A stretch of DNA of 64,000 nt from Collimonas arenae (GTDB lineage Bacteria; Pseudomonadota; Gammaproteobacteria; Burkholderiales; Burkholderiaceae_D): positions 2,170,001 through 2,234,000 of the forward strand of contig NZ_CP009962.1 in assembly GCF_000786695.1 (NCBI RefSeq), in the 5' to 3' direction. A program made the position numbers and the translations under genes. Every line of letters begins with the position of its first letter. Position 1 is the stretch's first letter. Under the pieces are notes generated by a model. It did no database searches, was not told the DNA's origin, and saw only the letters and a program-made list of their open reading frames with translations. Below, piece by piece: positions 61,905 through 64,000 of this stretch.

Positions 61905-62076
61905 TTTGCAGCCGTTCGAAAAGATCCGCAGTTGTTTCGAGTCGCCATTTGCCTGTTTTGCACAGCGTAACCAAGGCCTACCGAAGCTGGAAACAACATG
62001 AAATATTAGTCCCGATAGAAATTCATACGAAGAACTAGCAAAAATAATAAACTGCAGCTATAATTCGTCCCCTGTT

Positions 62077-62152
62077 GGGGCGTTAGCTCAGCTGGTAGAG
62101 CAGCGGACTCTTAATCCGTAGGTCGTGTGTTCGAATCACACACGCCCCACCA
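62077..62152 (+). tRNA. tRNA-Lys (anticodon CTT)
   Basis: A 76-base cloverleaf with the encoded 3' CCA. The acceptor stem is GGGGCGT with ACGCCCC, the D-arm GCTCAGCTGGTAGAGC, the anticodon loop CTCTTAA (CTT), and the T-arm GTGTGTTCGAATCACAC. A broken integrase gene begins 114 bases after it, as is common for islands that integrate in tRNA genes. Confidence 0.97.
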
Positions 62153-62266
62153 ACAGAATATAAGCAAACATAAGGGTTTCCGTGAGGAAGCCCTTTTTGT
62201 TTTGTTGAGCGATTTTATTGTCCGTCCCGTTTTTGTTCCATTGGGTCTCCAACCAGGAGACTTAGC

Positions 62267-62518
62267 ATGGCTCGAATCCGTAAACGCGGCTCTTCACAAT
62301 ATCAAGCACGCGTTCGCATCCAAGGATATCCCGAGGTAGCACGATCCTTCCCATCAAATGCCGAGGCTGTCCTTTGGGTTAATCAGCGAGAGCAGCAATT
62401 ATTGAGAGGCCTCAGTGATGCCATTAAGGAAGCTGACTCCCTTACCCTTGGTGATGCACTTGCCAGGTATTCGACAGAGATAAATCACCAAAACCGTAGC
62501 CAATACAGACTAGCTTAG
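62267..62518 (+). pseudogene. Truncated tyrosine-recombinase integrase
   Basis: An 83-residue N-terminal piece of a phage-type integrase: MARIRKRGSSQYQARVRIQG is the arm-site-binding domain, then SFPSNAEAVLWVNQREQQLLRG and the start of the core-binding domain (DSLTLGDALARYSTEINHQN). The catalytic domain with R-H-R-Y is missing; the frame ends at 62518, and no continuation is found in other frames. It sits just downstream of tRNA-Lys, as expected for a former integrative element. Confidence 0.85.
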
Positions 62519-63188
62519 TTACAAAATTTATGTTCGTTACGAACTGTGTCAGCAAAGCACCGGGAAGGACTTGGGGATACTGTGGCAAACCAAAGCAGGG
62601 ATGCCCATGTTATAAATCCGTCTGAGATAGGGACATTACGGACAGCGATTATTTATGCAACAAAGCCATTCAAACTCTGAAAGTGATTCCCGTAGTGGCA
62701 GAGGGAGCAGCAACTATTCCGGCAATGGCGGTGGGTTCGATGGTGGCGGGGCTTCAGGTGATTGGTAATCTTCAGCTATACAAATCCAGAGTGATGGGTA
62801 AGTCCAGGCTCGAGCCGTCGGCTGTACCCATTGGGTCCGCTTACGGACTCGCGATGTTAAAATGGCCAGCTTTCGATTATCGTGTTGACAAAAATTTGAT
62901 TGTGATACGTTTTTGAATCCGCATCTCGATTTGACAAGGCAAGAAAATTGGACGCCAAAGAGAGTTTTGGCATTCTGCACTCGTTACGGGATGTGACACT
63001 GAGTTTGCGGAACGGCATACCAGATCAGCAGCTTCAAAGCTTATTCCTGCTTTGCTTCGTTGTTGAATGGTTCCTGAATTTTTCCAACTGGATTGTTAGC
63101 AACTAGCGTGTAATTTATCGTGCCTCTGGTCTTGGGGCGGGGAGATATTTTTCAATTTGCCTTTTAATTTAAAACTGGAATAACGCAT
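62519..63188 (+). other. Decayed region with small gene remnants
   Basis: About 670 bases with no intact gene. One short ORF, 62655-62768, encodes 37 residues rich in Ser and Gly and ends GGGFDGGGASGDW, a tail seen on many bacterial membrane proteins; it is probably the end of a lost gene. Another frame at 62546-62680 is not recognised. The stretch is AT-richer than the left part of the window. Confidence 0.4.
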
Positions 63189-63971
63189 ATGTCACTGCGC
63201 ACAAATTTCCATAGCTCACAACTTATTCGTTGTCTGACAGAGATGTCTGTTGTGGAATCTACCGAGCTCGGAAATGAGTTTGCAGAAAAACTAGGCCAAT
63301 GGATTCACTTTACAGATGCAATTCCTTTATCTGCTGTACACAATGACGGCATGGCAAATCTGCCGAAGCTGCAGTCGGCAGGGCGGGATGTGGCACGTGA
63401 TGCCATTGGAAAAGAATTTGATCGCATTCAGACAAATTTGAAGAATTCGATCATGAATAGTTGCTCACCCGGTTTGGGTAAGAGCCATATAAGCTTGCCT
63501 GTTCAAAAACTTGAACTGCCAATCGATCTTTCTGTGGCTTATGTACCATATCGCAGGTTTTATGATGCGCATCAGCATGATATGGAGGTGAGAATTCAGC
63601 CCCTGCGAACCAATGTTCGGGACGTACTGGTTAATACATCGCCGAAGCTCAAAAAACTTGCCGATCTGGATGTGATTCTTGAGCGGATATTACGTGAGCG
63701 CGAGCGTAAATTGCTTGCGACGGTACCGCTTCTTCTCAAAAAACGTTTTGAGCAATTGTTTAACGGGCACCAGCAGGTGCTTGCTGATACGCATCAAACT
63801 GATAATCCTGCCAACTGGATGAAAGCGGGAGCGTGGCTGGCATGCTTTTGCAATGACATGCAAACGCTGCTACTGGCTGAACTGGAGTTACGCCTACAGC
63901 CAACAGGAGGACTCATTAATGCATTGAACCTGGAAACGGTAGTTGATCGCTCCCGTATATCTGGAAAGTAA
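63189..63971 (+). CDS. DUF3348-family protein
   Basis: A 260-residue soluble, mostly helical protein of the DUF3348 family. The family pattern is visible in FYDAHQHDMEVRIQPLRTNVRDVLVNTSPKLKKLADLDVILERILRERERKLLATVPLLLKKRFEQL, near residues 125-190, followed by FCNDMQTLLLAELELRLQPTGGLINAL. DUF3348 genes usually lead a cluster with a DUF802 protein (MotA/ExbB-like), an OmpA-like protein and DUF2894. I recall that this set has been described as type III of the Zorya anti-phage system. The next gene begins two bases after its stop. Confirming needs the sequence beyond the window. Confidence 0.75.
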   Translation: MSLRTNFHSSQLIRCLTEMSVVESTELGNEFAEKLGQWIHFTDAIPLSAVHNDGMANLPKLQSAGRDVARDAIGKEFDRIQTNLKNSIMNSCSPGLGKSHISLPVQKLELPIDLSVAYVPYRRFYDAHQHDMEVRIQPLRTNVRDVLVNTSPKLKKLADLDVILERILRERERKLLATVPLLLKKRFEQLFNGHQQVLADTHQTDNPANWMKAGAWLACFCNDMQTLLLAELELRLQPTGGLINALNLETVVDRSRISGK

Positions 63972-63972
63972 T

Positions 63973-64000
63973 ATGAATATTGAGTTTTATGGATTTAATA
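63973..64000 (+). CDS. Start of the gene after DUF3348 (truncated by window end)
   Basis: An ATG one base after the DUF3348 stop opens a frame (MNIEFYGFN) that runs off the window. If the usual cluster order holds, this would be the DUF802 / ZorA-like membrane protein, but too little is visible to say. Confidence 0.45.

Noticed and set aside
62683..62916. 77-residue frame in the decayed island region
   Set aside because: It would start with GTG without a ribosome-binding site and overlaps the Gly-rich remnant; no pattern recognised.

Overview
The window looks like chromosome from a betaproteobacterium, most likely Oxalobacteraceae (Collimonas, Herbaspirillum or Janthinobacterium-like). This is inferred from moderately high GC, the gene families present (imuA-imuB-dnaE2, a Porin_4-type porin, a DUF3348 protein) and a complete import-and-catabolism operon for amino sugars. 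No rRNA genes or CRISPR arrays were seen. One tRNA, tRNA-Lys(CTT), lies near the right end.

Layout. 1-7.4 kb: a DUF1348/TetR pair with a palindromic operator, the glutamate symporter gltS, a methyltransferase-like membrane protein, a GNAT acetyltransferase, a class III aminotransferase coupled to a carboxymuconolactone-decarboxylase-fold protein, and a lone ModA-like binding protein. 7.5-10.5 kb: a scar of partial duplication, with a wrecked rarD copy and a 109-bp repeat before a lone glycosyltransferase-like gene, then the second 109-bp repeat, a small gene and intact rarD. 10.5-14 kb: ACT, HAD, GST and MFS genes. 14-19.5 kb: the SOS mutagenesis cassette imuA-imuB-dnaE2 with a LexA box. 19.6-22.3 kb: an amino-acid ABC importer that has no ATPase gene beside it and is interrupted and bounded by copies of a short inverted-repeat element. 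24-28 kb: mgtA behind a long leader carrying three small ORFs, the last starting with an acidic run. 28-41 kb: a porin and a seven-gene N-acetylglucosamine operon (binding protein, two permeases, ATPase, kinase, nagA, SIS-type deaminase), opposed by a second binding protein, a 270-bp element and a two-component system. 41-51 kb: LysR-cupin, a Fur-controlled TonB receptor, glutaryl-CoA dehydrogenase, a SorAB-type sulfite dehydrogenase and a repeat-rich intergenic block. 49.8-61 kb: an old yellow enzyme and its TetR with matching operators, MFS, and an RND efflux operon with a divergent TetR. 61-64 kb: an IS5-type transposase N-terminal ORF, tRNA-Lys, a broken integrase, a decayed stretch, and a DUF3348 gene starting a cluster cut off by the window end.

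How the genes work together. The minus-strand operon from 36990 to 29344 can import N-acetylglucosamine, phosphorylate it, deacetylate it and convert it to fructose-6-phosphate. The facing binding protein and two-component system could sense the same sugar. Several regulator-target pairs can be read from the DNA: LexA at imuA, Fur at the TonB receptor, and repeated operator-like motifs at the oxidoreductase and efflux loci.

Best candidates for something new are the acidic upstream ORF and small membrane protein before mgtA, the two families of inverted-repeat elements sitting at stop codons, and the tRNA-linked edge that leads into a DUF3348 (possibly Zorya-like) cluster.
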